Assembly (NCBI GenBank): GCA_013530545.1
Contig: SPVA01000085.1
Span: forward strand, 28,195 to 92,194
Direction of reading: 5' to 3'
Length of the DNA stretch: 64,000 bases
Origin: Acinetobacter lwoffii
GTDB taxonomy: Bacteria > Pseudomonadota > Gammaproteobacteria > Pseudomonadales > Moraxellaceae
Position numbers and translations under genes: made by a program. The notes below the pieces were generated by a model that made no database searches, was not told where the DNA came from, and worked only from the letters and a program-made list of their open reading frames with translations. Below are positions 44,571 to 55,050 of this stretch, piece by piece; position 1 is the first letter of the stretch; the number at the start of each line of letters is the position of its first letter.

Positions 44571-45698
44571 ATGCAAACTGCACCGCATTCTCATGATTTA
44601 AATATGCCTTCCCCGCGCTCTATCCTGATCATGAGTGCACTTTGCTTAAATATGTTTTTAGTGGCTTGTGATAAAAATGAACCCGTACAGCAAGCCGAAA
44701 CACCCAAATCCATTGAAGTCATTCCTCAAGATCTAGTTGCGGTTCAATCTGGTAATTCAGTTCAAAAAACTGCATTTACCGGCACTATTCGTGCAGTCAA
44801 TCAAAGCAGCATACAGGCGCAGGTCTCTGCTACTGCCACCAGCGTAAACGCGCAGGTAGGTCAAACGGTTTCCAAAGGACAAGTGCTGGTACGCCTAAAT
44901 AATCAGGACAATGCCGCCCGCTTGGCACAGGCGCGTGCGAATCTGGCCTCTACTCAAGCGCAAGCCAATCAGGCCCGTAACATGATGCAGCGTAAAAAGC
45001 GCCTGCTCGATCAGGGTTTTATTTCAAAAGTAGAATATGAACAAAGCCAGGTCGATTATCAGGCACAACTGGAAAATGTCCGCGCCCAGCAAGCCAATGT
45101 CGATATTGCCCAGAAAGCAGATCGTGATGGCACCATGACCAGCCCAATCAATGGCGTGATTACCCAGCGTCAAGTCGAACCCGGCCAAACCGTGGCGATT
45201 GGACAAACCTTGTTTGAAATCGTCGATCCAAAACGATTGGAAATTCAAGCACGTGTACCCAGTGACCTGCAATCAGGCTTAAGACTGGGCAGTAAAATCG
45301 AATACAGCATTCAAGGCAATCCAAATCGACTTACTGCCGTGATTAGCCGGATTTCCCCGATCGCAGATCAGGCCAGTCGTCAGATCGAATTCTTTGCCAC
45401 GCCGAATGAATCTGTTCCATCTTTAAGTATCGGCTCCTTCGTTGAAGGCAACATTCTGAGTTCACAACAGATTTCCGGACAGCTGATTCCATTAGATACC
45501 GTTCAGGATATCCAGAACAAACCCTATGTCTGGGTAGTTCGCCAGAATAAAATTATCAAGGTCAATGTTCAGGTTCTAGAACAGCGTTATAGCGACAACA
45601 TTGCCGTGGTTCAAGGACTGGAAAATGGTGATCAGGTCAGCCGGGTTAAGTTTAGCGAAGCCGATCTGCAAAAAACTGTCACCCTTCGCGCCAACTAA
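44571..45698 (+). CDS. RND efflux periplasmic adaptor (MFP), lipoprotein
   Basis: This is a membrane-fusion protein of 375 residues (364 if it starts at the ATG at 44604, where the lipoprotein signal MPSPRSILIMSALCLNMFLV begins, with lipobox FLVAC). The lipoyl half-motifs are AQVSATATSVNAQVGQTVSK and MTSPINGVITQRQVEPGQTV. They flank an alpha-hairpin (about 110-170) and are followed by beta-barrel and membrane-proximal domains. It bridges the inner-membrane pump encoded 24 bases downstream to an outer-membrane channel encoded elsewhere. Confidence 0.92.
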   Translation: MQTAPHSHDLNMPSPRSILIMSALCLNMFLVACDKNEPVQQAETPKSIEVIPQDLVAVQSGNSVQKTAFTGTIRAVNQSSIQAQVSATATSVNAQVGQTVSKGQVLVRLNNQDNAARLAQARANLASTQAQANQARNMMQRKKRLLDQGFISKVEYEQSQVDYQAQLENVRAQQANVDIAQKADRDGTMTSPINGVITQRQVEPGQTVAIGQTLFEIVDPKRLEIQARVPSDLQSGLRLGSKIEYSIQGNPNRLTAVISRISPIADQASRQIEFFATPNESVPSLSIGSFVEGNILSSQQISGQLIPLDTVQDIQNKPYVWVVRQNKIIKVNVQVLEQRYSDNIAVVQGLENGDQVSRVKFSEADLQKTVTLRAN

Positions 45699-45722
45699 AG
45701 CCATTCACACAGGATCATTGAT

Positions 45723-48700
45723 ATGTGGTTTACCCGAATTAGTGTGAAGTATCCGGTTTTCACCATCATGATGATGTTCTGTTTGATGGTGCTGGGGCTG
45801 GCTTCCTGGCAGCGGATGGGCGTTGAAGAATTTCCTGATGTCGATTTCCCTTTTGTGGTGATCTATACCAACTACCCGGGTGCTTCTCCGGAAACGGTTG
45901 AATCGGAAATTACCAAAAAACTTGAAGATCAGATTAATACTATTTCTGGTTTAAAACAGGTCATTTCCCAGTCCAGTGAAGGCCTGTCCATCATCACCAC
46001 TGAATTTAATCTGGATGTAACATCGACCACAGCAGCCCAGGACGTGCGGGATAAAATCGCCTCTGTGACTGCTGAATTCCGTGATGAAATTCAGGAACCG
46101 ATTGTCGAGCGTTATGATCCGACGGCGAATGCGGTGATGTCGATCGTATTTGAATCCGACAATATGGATGTGAAAGCGCTCAGCTCCTATCTGGATCAGC
46201 GAATTGTGCCACAACTGCGCACAGTACCAGGAGTCGGAGCGGTTAATCTGCTTGGTGATGCGCAGCGCCAGATCCGGATTCAGGTGGAACCGCAAAAACT
46301 GCAAGCTTTTGGCATCGGTGTGGACAGTGTCATTAACACCTTAAAGGCCGAGAATATCGAAGTCCCAGGCGGTACGCTTAAATCAGGCAACTCGGAACTG
46401 GTGATTGAAATCAATTCCAAAGTTCTACATCCCCTTGCCTTCGGCGATCTGGTCATTGCCAATAAAAATGGCGTACCAATTTTCCTCAGACAAGTGGCTA
46501 ATATTCAAGACAGTCAGGCAGAGCTGGAATCCGCTGCCTTTTTGAATGGTAAAACCGCAGTGGCGATTGATATTTTGCGTAGTTCAGATGCAAACGTCAT
46601 CGAAGTAGTAGATAAGAGCTACGCAGCTTTAGAAAGTATTGAGGCGCAGCTTCCTCAAGGCACTACTTTACAAGTAGTGGTAGATTCCTCCAAAAGTATC
46701 CGCGGCACCATTGGCGATGTAGCCCGAACCATTATTGAAGGTGCGGTACTGGCTGTACTGATTGTCCTACTTTTTCTGGGTTCTTTCCGTTCAACCGTGA
46801 TTACCGGCTTAACCCTGCCCATTGCACTTTTGGGTACGCTGACCTTTATCTGGGCCTTTGGTTTTAGCATCAATATGATGACTTTGTTGGCGCTGTCCTT
46901 GAGTATTGGCCTGTTGATCGATGATGCGATTGTGGTGCGTGAAAATATTGTCCGGCATGCCGATATGGGCAAAGATCATGTGACTGCCGCGCTCGATGGC
47001 ACCAAAGAAATTGGCTTAGCCGTGCTGGCCACGACACTGACCATTGTTGCCGTATTCCTGCCTGTGGCCTTTATGGGCGGAATTATTGGCCGTTTCTTCT
47101 ACCAGTTCGGGGTCACGGTGAGTATGGCCGTTCTGATCTCGATGTTTGTCAGCTTTACCCTGGACCCGATGCTCTCTGCACACTGGGCAGAAAAGAAAAA
47201 AGATCCGAATAAAAAACCAGGTCGGGTGAAACGTTTCTTTAGCTGGATCTCCGGCAAGCTGGACAATCTAAGCCATGTCTATGAAAAATTATTAAAACTG
47301 GCATTGCGCTTCAGATTGATTACTTTATTAATTGCTGTCGCTTCTTTATTTGGTGCTCTGGGTTTATCCAAACTAATCGGCACCGAATTTGTACCGGTTC
47401 CCGATAAAGGCGAAATCCGAATCAAGTTTGAAACACCGGTCGATTCATCACTTGAATATTCACAGGCCAAACTACAGCAGGTGGATCAGATTATTCGTCA
47501 GCATCCGGATGTCAAAGCCACTTATGGGGTAATTAATGGCGCAACCGACCGCGGTAAAAACCATGTCAGTTTACGGGTGACTGTAACTCCGCGTACCGAA
47601 CGTGAAAAGACCCTGAATGACCTGAATAATGAATTCCGCCAGCGTCTGCAGTCGGTGGCCGGAATCAGCATTACTTCGGTTGCCTCAGCCGATGAAACCG
47701 TTTCTGGTGGCCAGAAGCCAATCATGATTTCGATCAAAGGCCCAGATCTGGATGAACTGCAAAAAATTTCCGATCGCTTTATGACTGAAATGGCGAAAAT
47801 TAATGGCATTGTCGATCTGGAAACTTCATTAAAAGAACCCAAGCCAACTCTTGATGTACAGATTAATCGCGTCTTGGCCAGTGATTTAGGTTTATCAGTC
47901 AATCAGATTGCCAATGTGGTGCGTCCGCTGATTGCCGGTGATGATGTTACCACCTGGCAGGATGAAAAAGGTGAAACCTATGATGTGAATCTGCGCCTGA
48001 CGGAAGACCAGCGCAGCTTGCCTAGCGATTTACAGAATATGTATATCACCTCGAATAAAACCGATGCCAATAATCAACCGATTCTGGTTCCGCTTTCGAG
48101 TGTCGCCAAATTTGAAGAAAAACTCGGCGCTTCACAAATTAACCGACGTGATCTGGCACGTGAAGTGCTGGTCGAGGCCAATACCTCAGGACGTCCTGCA
48201 GGTGACATCGGGACGGATATCAGCCGCTTGCAAGAAAATTTCGATATGCCACCAGGTTATAGTTTCGACACTCAAGGCTCCAATGCCGACATGGCAGAAT
48301 CCGCAGGCTATGCTCTGACCGCGATTACCCTGTCGATTGTCTTTATCTATATCGTGCTCGGTTCACAGTTCAATAGCTTTATCCATCCTGCGGCAATTAT
48401 GGCTTCACTGCCATTGTCACTGATTGGCGTGTTTCTGGCCTTGTTCCTGTTTAACTCGACCATGAACCTGTTCTCGATTATCGGCATTATCATGCTGATG
48501 GGACTGGTGACCAAGAATGCCATTCTGCTAATCGACTTCATCAAGAAAGCCATGGATCGCGGTGAAAACCGTTATGATGCGATTATTGCCGCTGGTAAAA
48601 CCCGTTTGCGTCCCATTTTAATGACCACCAGCGCGATGGTCATGGGCATGGTGCCACTTTCCCTAGGACTAGGTGAAGGTGGTGAACAAAGTGCACCGAT

Positions 48701-48830
48701 GGCGCATGCAGTGATTGGTGGGGTAATTACCTCTACCCTGCTGACCCTGGTGGTGGTGCCTGTGATCTTTACTTACCTGGATGACTTTAAGAATTTTATG
48801 CTGCGTCAGGCACGTAAAATCATGGCATAA
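45723..48830 (+). CDS. RND efflux transporter permease
   Basis: This 1035-residue AcrB-type proton antiporter has twelve membrane helices and two large periplasmic loops. The proton-relay aspartates are in [19 protein letters not shown] (TM4, about 393-411), with the partner lysine in [17 protein letters not shown] (TM10). The N-terminus [20 protein letters not shown] and the [20 protein letters not shown] block point to the MdtB/MexW/VexF-like HAE-1 branch. The substrate cannot be told. No outer-membrane factor gene is adjacent. A terminator follows. Confidence 0.93.
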   Translation: MWFTRISVKYPVFTIMMMFCLMVLGLASWQRMGVEEFPDVDFPFVVIYTNYPGASPETVESEITKKLEDQINTISGLKQVISQSSEGLSIITTEFNLDVTSTTAAQDVRDKIASVTAEFRDEIQEPIVERYDPTANAVMSIVFESDNMDVKALSSYLDQRIVPQLRTVPGVGAVNLLGDAQRQIRIQVEPQKLQAFGIGVDSVINTLKAENIEVPGGTLKSGNSELVIEINSKVLHPLAFGDLVIANKNGVPIFLRQVANIQDSQAELESAAFLNGKTAVAIDILRSSDANVIEVVDKSYAALESIEAQLPQGTTLQVVVDSSKSIRGTIGDVARTIIEGAVLAVLIVLLFLGSFRSTVITGLTLPIALLGTLTFIWAFGFSINMMTLLALSLSIGLLIDDAIVVRENIVRHADMGKDHVTAALDGTKEIGLAVLATTLTIVAVFLPVAFMGGIIGRFFYQFGVTVSMAVLISMFVSFTLDPMLSAHWAEKKKDPNKKPGRVKRFFSWISGKLDNLSHVYEKLLKLALRFRLITLLIAVASLFGALGLSKLIGTEFVPVPDKGEIRIKFETPVDSSLEYSQAKLQQVDQIIRQHPDVKATYGVINGATDRGKNHVSLRVTVTPRTEREKTLNDLNNEFRQRLQSVAGISITSVASADETVSGGQKPIMISIKGPDLDELQKISDRFMTEMAKINGIVDLETSLKEPKPTLDVQINRVLASDLGLSVNQIANVVRPLIAGDDVTTWQDEKGETYDVNLRLTEDQRSLPSDLQNMYITSNKTDANNQPILVPLSSVAKFEEKLGASQINRRDLAREVLVEANTSGRPAGDIGTDISRLQENFDMPPGYSFDTQGSNADMAESAGYALTAITLSIVFIYIVLGSQFNSFIHPAAIMASLPLSLIGVFLALFLFNSTMNLFSIIGIIMLMGLVTKNAILLIDFIKKAMDRGENRYDAIIAAGKTRLRPILMTTSAMVMGMVPLSLGLGEGGEQSAPMAHAVIGGVITSTLLTLVVVPVIFTYLDDFKNFMLRQARKIMA

Positions 48831-48843
48831 TTTAATGCAACAC

Positions 48844-48880
48844 AATGAGGTGACATTCCCAAATGCTCACCTCATTTTTT
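48844..48880 (+). terminator. intrinsic terminator after the RND operon
   Basis: The 10-bp arms AATGAGGTGA and TCACCTCATT surround a 13-base loop and are followed by T residues. A TATAAT immediately after (48885-48890) may be the -10 of proS. Confidence 0.88.
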
Positions 48881-48926
48881 ATTGTATAATCCCTGCTTTA
48901 ACGCTTAATTTTTTAGGACAGTTTCC

Positions 48927-50642
48927 ATGCGCGCGAGTCGCTTTTTATTTGCAACGTTAAGAGAAACCCCGAACGATGCTGAAGTTATTTCACATCAGCT
49001 GATGCTTCGTGCCGGTATGATTCGTAAGTTGGCCTCAGGTCTATATACTTGGTTGCCGATGGGCGTTCGCGTATTAAATAAAGTTGAAGCGATCGTTCGC
49101 GAAGAAATGGACAAAGTCGGTTCACTTCAGGTCTATATGCCGGTGACTCAACCTGCATCTTTATGGGAAGAATCAGGTCGTTATGTACAATACGGCCCTG
49201 AACTTTTACGCTTCAACGACCGCCATGGTAACCCATTTGTTCTCGGTCCGACGCATGAAGAAGTGATCACTGACCTTGCACGTAACGAATTAAAAAGCTA
49301 CAAGCAATTGCCTGCAAACTTCTACCAGGTACAAACCAAATTCCGTGACGAAATTCGTCCACGTTTTGGCGTAATGCGTTCACGTGAATTCATCATGAAA
49401 GATGCTTACTCTTTCCATGCCAATCAGGAATCACTGCAACAAACCTACGACGACATGTATGCAGCCTACTGCAAAATCTTCACCCGTCTTGGTTTAGATT
49501 TCCGTCCAGTACAAGCAGATACCGGCTCAATCGGTGGTTCAGGTTCTCATGAATTCCACGTGCTGGCTTCAAGCGGTGAAGATGATATCGCTTTCTCGAC
49601 TGAATCTGACTATGCAGCCAATATTGAAATGGCAGAAGCAGTGCTTGTCGGTGAGCGTGCGGCACCGACACAAGAACTCAAACGGGTAGATACACCAAAT
49701 CAAAAAACCATTGTGGATGTATCAGCATTCTTGGGTACTGATCCTGCCCACTCAGTAAAAGCCTTGCTTGTTCAAGGCATTGTAAAAGAGGATGGTTCTG
49801 TTCCTGTAGTTGCTTTATTCCTTCGTGGCGATCACGAACTGAATGAAATTAAAGCTGAAAAACATCCTTTAATTGCTGCACCTTTGACATTTGCTACTGA
49901 AGAACAACTCCAAGCACTTGGCTTAACTGCTGGCTTTGTCGGTCCTCAAGGTCTGGTAGAAAAAGGTGTAAGCGTCATTGTTGACCGTGCAGCTTCTGTA
50001 CTGTCTGACTTTGTAGCGGGTGCTAATGAAGCTGACAAGCATGCGACCGGTGTAAACTGGGAACGTGATGCGAAGTATTCTGAAGTGTATGACCTACGTA
50101 ATGTAGTTGAAGGTGATCCGTCTCCAGATGGTAAAGGTACCCTTCAAATCAAACGTGGTATCGAAGTAGGTCATATCTTCCAGTTGGGTCAAAAATACTC
50201 TGAAGCTTTGGGCTGTAAAGTCTTGGGGGAAGATGGCAAGCCATTCACTGTAACAATGGGTTGTTATGGTATTGGCGTGACGCGTGTGGTGGCTTCTGCA
50301 ATCGAGCAGAACTTTGATGAGAAAGGCATTATCTGGCCAACTGCCATTGCACCGTTTGAAGTTGCCATTGTGCCGATGAATGCCCATAAATCTCCACGAA
50401 CTATGGAAGCTGCGGAAGCACTCTATGCTGAATTACAAGCTGCAGGTTTTGACGTGTTACTCGATGACCGTAATGAACGTCCGGGCGTGAAATTCTCTGA
50501 CCTTGAACTTACAGGTATTCCTCACCGTATCGTGATTGGTGAAAAAGGCTTGGATGCGGGTACTTTTGAATATAAAGGCCGCCGCGATGCTGAATCAGTA
50601 AATATTTCGAAAGAAGAATTATTGGCGAAGATTGCTAAATAA
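48927..50642 (+). CDS. proS: prolyl-tRNA synthetase
   Basis: This 571-residue class II aminoacyl-tRNA synthetase is of the bacterial type. It has motif 2 ([20 protein letters not shown]), the long insertion editing domain (about 230-395, INS/YbaK-like, which removes mischarged alanine), motif 3 ([18 protein letters not shown]) and an anticodon-binding domain at the C-terminus. The length matches E. coli ProRS (572). Essential and cytosolic. It has its own transcript, with a bidirectional terminator at the end. Confidence 0.98.
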   Translation: MRASRFLFATLRETPNDAEVISHQLMLRAGMIRKLASGLYTWLPMGVRVLNKVEAIVREEMDKVGSLQVYMPVTQPASLWEESGRYVQYGPELLRFNDRHGNPFVLGPTHEEVITDLARNELKSYKQLPANFYQVQTKFRDEIRPRFGVMRSREFIMKDAYSFHANQESLQQTYDDMYAAYCKIFTRLGLDFRPVQADTGSIGGSGSHEFHVLASSGEDDIAFSTESDYAANIEMAEAVLVGERAAPTQELKRVDTPNQKTIVDVSAFLGTDPAHSVKALLVQGIVKEDGSVPVVALFLRGDHELNEIKAEKHPLIAAPLTFATEEQLQALGLTAGFVGPQGLVEKGVSVIVDRAASVLSDFVAGANEADKHATGVNWERDAKYSEVYDLRNVVEGDPSPDGKGTLQIKRGIEVGHIFQLGQKYSEALGCKVLGEDGKPFTVTMGCYGIGVTRVVASAIEQNFDEKGIIWPTAIAPFEVAIVPMNAHKSPRTMEAAEALYAELQAAGFDVLLDDRNERPGVKFSDLELTGIPHRIVIGEKGLDAGTFEYKGRRDAESVNISKEELLAKIAK

Positions 50643-50656
50643 TTTCGCTCTCTTAT

Positions 50657-50686
50657 AAAAAATCCCGCGTAATGCGGGATTTTTTA
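50657..50686. terminator. bidirectional intrinsic terminator
   Basis: The arms AATCCCGC and GCGGGATT, loop GTAAT, with A and T runs on both sides, lie between proS and the convergent DUF6160-like cluster. Confidence 0.93.
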
Positions 50687-50695
50687 TAACTAAAC

Positions 50696-51979
50696 TTAGC
50701 AAAATTTATGTCCGCCGAAGCAGTTCGGTTTAAAATTCTGGCCTTGTAAAGTTAAATTAGTGAGAGGGAAATCAAGTAGCGCAGGATTTTTAATTTCCTT
50801 TACATCAAGCGCACTTCCTAGCACACAACCAAAAACCAGACTTCCACAATCTCGCACATTAGTGGTTAAATCATGGTTAATTCCTGCAATGGTTTGCTTT
50901 AAAACAGCATCTGAAATTGGCACACTATATGAAGGTGAAATACTTCCTAAATCCACTTCATCTTCCATTGCCATCCACCACCCTTGTTTTGCCGCAACTG
51001 CTGCACCAGGCCATAAGATGCTTTGGGATTGCAAGGAGAGTGAAGCTGGATTATTTAAATATAAAGCATGAATAAGTCCGAGATTTTGTTTAACGGTAAT
51101 GTCTGTCTGTAGCCCGGTTAAGTAGCCTGTAATATCTTTATCTAATTTTAATGCTCCATCCAATAATTCTGCTTTTAATGGTCCTTTAAAATCAATACGA
51201 CCTACTGTCCCTGTCCCTTTTAGTACAACTTCTTTCATTCGTGTTCCTGACACTATCGTAGCAGGAATAGTAAAAGGTGCTGTTGTAGAATTTAACTGGA
51301 AAGCATAATTGCTAGATGTGTAATGTAAATCCAGAGGTAATGGTTGACCTAACAAAGTGCCTTTTACCGTGCCCTCAATATTCATTCCAGTTGCAGCATA
51401 ATCCATGACACGAGGAGCGGTTGTTGCAACTCCTGATGAAGATTTTGTTTTCATATAACCACTGAAACTGTTAATACCATTTGGTGTAGCACTATTTTCT
51501 GTCCCCATTGTCAATAGACCTGAAATCTTTTCCGCACTTAAACGGAAACCTAAAACTTCACGTGTAGATGCCTGATTTGGATTTTTTATGGCAAACTGTA
51601 CAAATGGATTAGTAATCAGAGCTGAAGTCGCGGCACGATCCGCACCATTTGTAGGATTACCACTTAAGGCTATATGATCAATATCAATATCACAGCCGGT
51701 TGCACCATTAACACCACCACACCCGAGCTGTAGCTTTTTTATATTGGCATTAATTTCCATCTCGGCTTCCAAGCCTAATTTATAAAATGAGATATTACTC
51801 TGGTCATAAGTAGCTCCTAGATTATCCATCTGGTTAAATCCAGACTGAACCTCCATTGACAATAAAGCCTGCCCATTGACTTCTGAGAGCTCTTGGTCTT
51901 CCAATGAAGTTAATGCAGATACCTGACCACTTAGGCCCATCATAGCTACCACTAGACTCTTTAATATTATTTTTTTCAT
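50696..51979 (-). CDS. exported DUF6160-like protein, fourth of cluster
   Basis: The protein is 427 residues from the ATG at 51979; an ATG at 51988 is too close to the AGGA. The signal peptide (MKKIILKSLVVAMMGLSGQV) is followed at once by the cluster's shared motif LTSLEDQELSEVNGQALLSM. The rest is Ser/Thr/Asn-rich and beta-like, with paired cysteines (LGCGGVNGATGC; RDCGSLVFGC). It ends in NCFGGHKFC, a tail similar to that of the second cluster gene. It lies 17 bases after the third gene. Related Acinetobacter proteins have been called Fil (putative pilus assembly), but I cannot confirm this. Envelope or surface location is likely. Confidence 0.78.
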   Translation of the reverse strand: MKKIILKSLVVAMMGLSGQVSALTSLEDQELSEVNGQALLSMEVQSGFNQMDNLGATYDQSNISFYKLGLEAEMEINANIKKLQLGCGGVNGATGCDIDIDHIALSGNPTNGADRAATSALITNPFVQFAIKNPNQASTREVLGFRLSAEKISGLLTMGTENSATPNGINSFSGYMKTKSSSGVATTAPRVMDYAATGMNIEGTVKGTLLGQPLPLDLHYTSSNYAFQLNSTTAPFTIPATIVSGTRMKEVVLKGTGTVGRIDFKGPLKAELLDGALKLDKDITGYLTGLQTDITVKQNLGLIHALYLNNPASLSLQSQSILWPGAAVAAKQGWWMAMEDEVDLGSISPSYSVPISDAVLKQTIAGINHDLTTNVRDCGSLVFGCVLGSALDVKEIKNPALLDFPLTNLTLQGQNFKPNCFGGHKFC

Positions 51980-51996
51980 TTTTCTCATCCTGATTT

Positions 51997-54282
51997 TTAG
52001 CGTGGTGTGATTCCCATCGTGCTACGAATAGTTCCACCAGTCAGTGCAATACTTGCCATGTTTTGCATATTGCCATTGGTCGCCATGGCAAAATTGGTTT
52101 TAAATGGTGTTGCAATATTATTTTCATAATTGAGTTTGACCTGATTATCCAAAGTCACTGTATCTGCACTGACACGAACTTTTGCTTTGACACCCAAATG
52201 ACCTTCCATCCGGTTAAAGTTAATTGAAGAAGTTTTTAATACCCCGGCTGAATCAATATCTTCATTGGCAATACTAAAATAGCTGCCCAGATTATCTTTA
52301 TTTGCAGTTTCTTCTGCGGTAAGGGGTCTAAACTTAAAATTTGCATCAAATGACAGGAAGTTGGTATCTGGTGAATCGCTGGTCGGATCCACTCCTGGAA
52401 TGATGAGGAGCTCGCCGTTTCCATCAAGTTTAAAAGCAATATTCGTCAGGACATCATCACGTTTAGAAAAATTATCATGAGGCACATAGCTTCCGCATTT
52501 AGTGACCGATGCATTGGTACAATTATATTTAGATCCTGGTAATTGACCAATCGCAAGCTCAGCTTTAGCTCCAATCAGCAGTTTATCGGCACGAATATAA
52601 ATACCTTCATCTTCATAGCCAATAATACCTTCCGACTTGATCAAAGCATCGATATTCCTAAAACCAGCATAATAGTTAACTGCCTCACCATGATCGCCAT
52701 TCTTGCCATCAATCAATATAATCGAGGTTGTGCTTGGTAAACCGGTTTTCTTGTCAATTCCATAGCCTTCTGTAGATGCCATAATGTTATACGCAATTGC
52801 TTGCTTATTGTTTGTTCCATAAGTCGTTCCAGACAAGGCAACATTGGCATTTAAATTATAAATAGGAATACCGATTCCCCATGAACCACCATCGCCACCA
52901 ATTTCCGCCAAAGAGTTATCTGATATGAAACGTGCTTTAGCAGCAATGGACTGAAAATCCATTCCACGTACGGCGATATAGGCAAAATCCTCTCCATTCG
53001 TGGTGGTACTGAGTGTCTGTTTAAGTACAGTGCTACTACTACCTAAAGTCTTTTGCATATTTTCATTGATTATGAAATCGAGACTTTTTGCAGTAATGGT
53101 ATTTATATATATATTTCCAAAGTCGATATAAGCATTTTTACCGTGTAAAGCACCGGCAGCATTACGTGTAGTCAAGGGTCTGAGCTTGGAGAATTGCACA
53201 GCATGGCTTCCCTTACCGGTATGACCAATCTCAAGTGTTGTAGGTGCCATAGTTGCTGGAAGCCCGGTACTATTAGTACCTGTAAAATCTGCAGACAAGC
53301 CTAGATCCAACCCACCTTCTCCGACCAGGCCACTGTAACCTGTTGCAGCTTTGTCCTGACGTTCTAGTACACCATTCACCTTGTTACTAACATCAAAAGT
53401 ACCTATCTGGGTTTGATCTGCACTCATGGATAATCTTGCGTTAGTGACTGCACCCGAAGCTCCTAAACGCATAATATTTTTGCGTTCATTATTTGGCGTA
53501 TTATAACGCAGGTCAATATTAACCCCTGGATTGGTCGGATTAACCCGGCCAGCCGCGATATCAGTAATATCTTCAGCACGCTTTAGATCCACATAATGAT
53601 CTTGACTGCCATTTCGTGTGGTGAGTACCACGCCTTCATCCGGGTCAATGTACATATATCCTTGACCCGCGAAGTTAAAGTTAAAGTTATTCAAAATCAG
53701 ACTATTTTCGCCTAATTTATGACTAATCGTGGCATTTTTAAGTTGAAAATCGATACTGGCAATTGAATCTTTATTAAATAGACCTGCACTGGTTTGTAAT
53801 AGCACACTAAGCGGTGTAGAGGTACTAATCCCTAATCCACCCAAAGTTTGATTAGATTGAGTACCCGTAGTCCGAATACTATTCGCAGATTGACTACATG
53901 GATTGGTCGTACAGGCGATCTTTACCAATTTTAAATCTGCAGTGGCTTGAAACGGTGAAACACTTGCAGCTAGCCGAAGTCCTGCCCCTTGTGAAGTGGC
54001 ACCTACATCTATTTCAAGTTGACTAATGATTGGTTTATTATCTTTTCCAATAATCTCAACATTATGTAGACCTAAACCCATTTTAGTGTTGGCAGTTGGA
54101 TTTGGATCATACCAATTGGCTTGAGCAATACTGGCTTTAGAAATTTCATGAGTAATCACCATACCATCTTGTCCAGTGACTTCACTCAATTCTTGCTCTT
54201 CAATAGTTTCAAGTGCATAACTTTGTTGTATAAGACACATGCATACTGTTAGCAATTTCAACTTTATTGTTGTTTTTTTCAT
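51997..54282 (-). CDS. exported DUF6160-like protein, third of cluster (761 aa)
   Basis: The signal peptide (about 1-23, ending QQSYA) is followed by LETIEEQELSEVTGQDGMVI, the clearest copy of the cluster motif. The long mature region is rich in Gly, Asn, Thr and Asp with repeated short beta-type segments, suggesting an extended beta-sheet fold. Cysteines come in near pairs (ACTTNPC; NCTNASVTKC), consistent with disulfides formed outside the cytosol. There is no membrane helix after the signal and no recognisable C-terminal beta-barrel signature. It lies 33 bases after the second gene. Function unknown; possibly a surface or pilus-associated component. Confidence 0.8.
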   Translation of the reverse strand: MKKTTIKLKLLTVCMCLIQQSYALETIEEQELSEVTGQDGMVITHEISKASIAQANWYDPNPTANTKMGLGLHNVEIIGKDNKPIISQLEIDVGATSQGAGLRLAASVSPFQATADLKLVKIACTTNPCSQSANSIRTTGTQSNQTLGGLGISTSTPLSVLLQTSAGLFNKDSIASIDFQLKNATISHKLGENSLILNNFNFNFAGQGYMYIDPDEGVVLTTRNGSQDHYVDLKRAEDITDIAAGRVNPTNPGVNIDLRYNTPNNERKNIMRLGASGAVTNARLSMSADQTQIGTFDVSNKVNGVLERQDKAATGYSGLVGEGGLDLGLSADFTGTNSTGLPATMAPTTLEIGHTGKGSHAVQFSKLRPLTTRNAAGALHGKNAYIDFGNIYINTITAKSLDFIINENMQKTLGSSSTVLKQTLSTTTNGEDFAYIAVRGMDFQSIAAKARFISDNSLAEIGGDGGSWGIGIPIYNLNANVALSGTTYGTNNKQAIAYNIMASTEGYGIDKKTGLPSTTSIILIDGKNGDHGEAVNYYAGFRNIDALIKSEGIIGYEDEGIYIRADKLLIGAKAELAIGQLPGSKYNCTNASVTKCGSYVPHDNFSKRDDVLTNIAFKLDGNGELLIIPGVDPTSDSPDTNFLSFDANFKFRPLTAEETANKDNLGSYFSIANEDIDSAGVLKTSSINFNRMEGHLGVKAKVRVSADTVTLDNQVKLNYENNIATPFKTNFAMATNGNMQNMASIALTGGTIRSTMGITPR

Positions 54283-54315
54283 TTATATATCCTTATGCTG
54301 TACTTGACGTTGTTA

Positions 54316-55038
54316 CTAACAACGACTTTGTGCTCCACCTGTACAGTTATAACCAAATATTTTCAAATTGCCTGACGTATGCAGATTTCCATGAACGTTC
54401 AATCCCATAAATCCTTTTTCAGCACCTTTATCAAATGAAGGAACATCTTGGGGCGCGGTTGTATAAGTTCCATCGGCATTATAGGTACGCCCTGTATACG
54501 TACTATAAACACCTGTATTGGCATAACCTTCCAAGGCGCCAGCACCTGTACCCGTTTCAATGGAAACTGTATTAAAGCCTAAATTACGGATCTTTAAAGG
54601 CTGGTGATCATAAAAGGTAATTTGCATCGCCGTTTGTGGTTCATTACGATGATTAATGATGGTTGTTCCATCGATCGAAAACTTATCAATCTGAATCGTG
54701 CCTTGAATGCCTTTAAAGACTAACCACTTTTTATTTCCATTGGCATCGACATGGTTATTCGGCGCTATTGCCAGACGGCAAAATTGTTTTGTTGCTCCAC
54801 AAGCGGTGGGATCTAGAACATAAAATACTTCTAGCGGGTTGCCACTTCCATCAAGCCGAGAAATTTTATCTTTACTTAAATCTGTCGCATAAACATGGTT
54901 TAAAGATAAAGTCCAGTTAAGATCTGCTCCGCCCTGCCCCACTGTATTGGTTAATGCTTGCTGATCAAGGGCTTCCAATCCGGCAAGACTGGCCATAGAA
55001 GTACATAATAATGCACAGAGTGTTACTAATTTGGACAT
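54316..55038 (-). CDS. exported DUF6160-like protein, second of cluster (240 aa)
   Basis: The signal peptide (about 1-19, MSKLVTLCALLCTSMASLA) is followed by LEALDQQALTNTVGQGGADL, a looser version of the shared motif. The mature part looks all-beta, with a cysteine pair (PTACGATKQFC) and a C-terminal tail YNCTGGAQSRC resembling that of the fourth gene. It starts 12 bases after the first gene's stop, so the genes form one operon. Function unknown. Confidence 0.78.
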   Translation of the reverse strand: MSKLVTLCALLCTSMASLAGLEALDQQALTNTVGQGGADLNWTLSLNHVYATDLSKDKISRLDGSGNPLEVFYVLDPTACGATKQFCRLAIAPNNHVDANGNKKWLVFKGIQGTIQIDKFSIDGTTIINHRNEPQTAMQITFYDHQPLKIRNLGFNTVSIETGTGAGALEGYANTGVYSTYTGRTYNADGTYTTAPQDVPSFDKGAEKGFMGLNVHGNLHTSGNLKIFGYNCTGGAQSRC

Positions 55039-55050
55039 TCTTATACTCCC

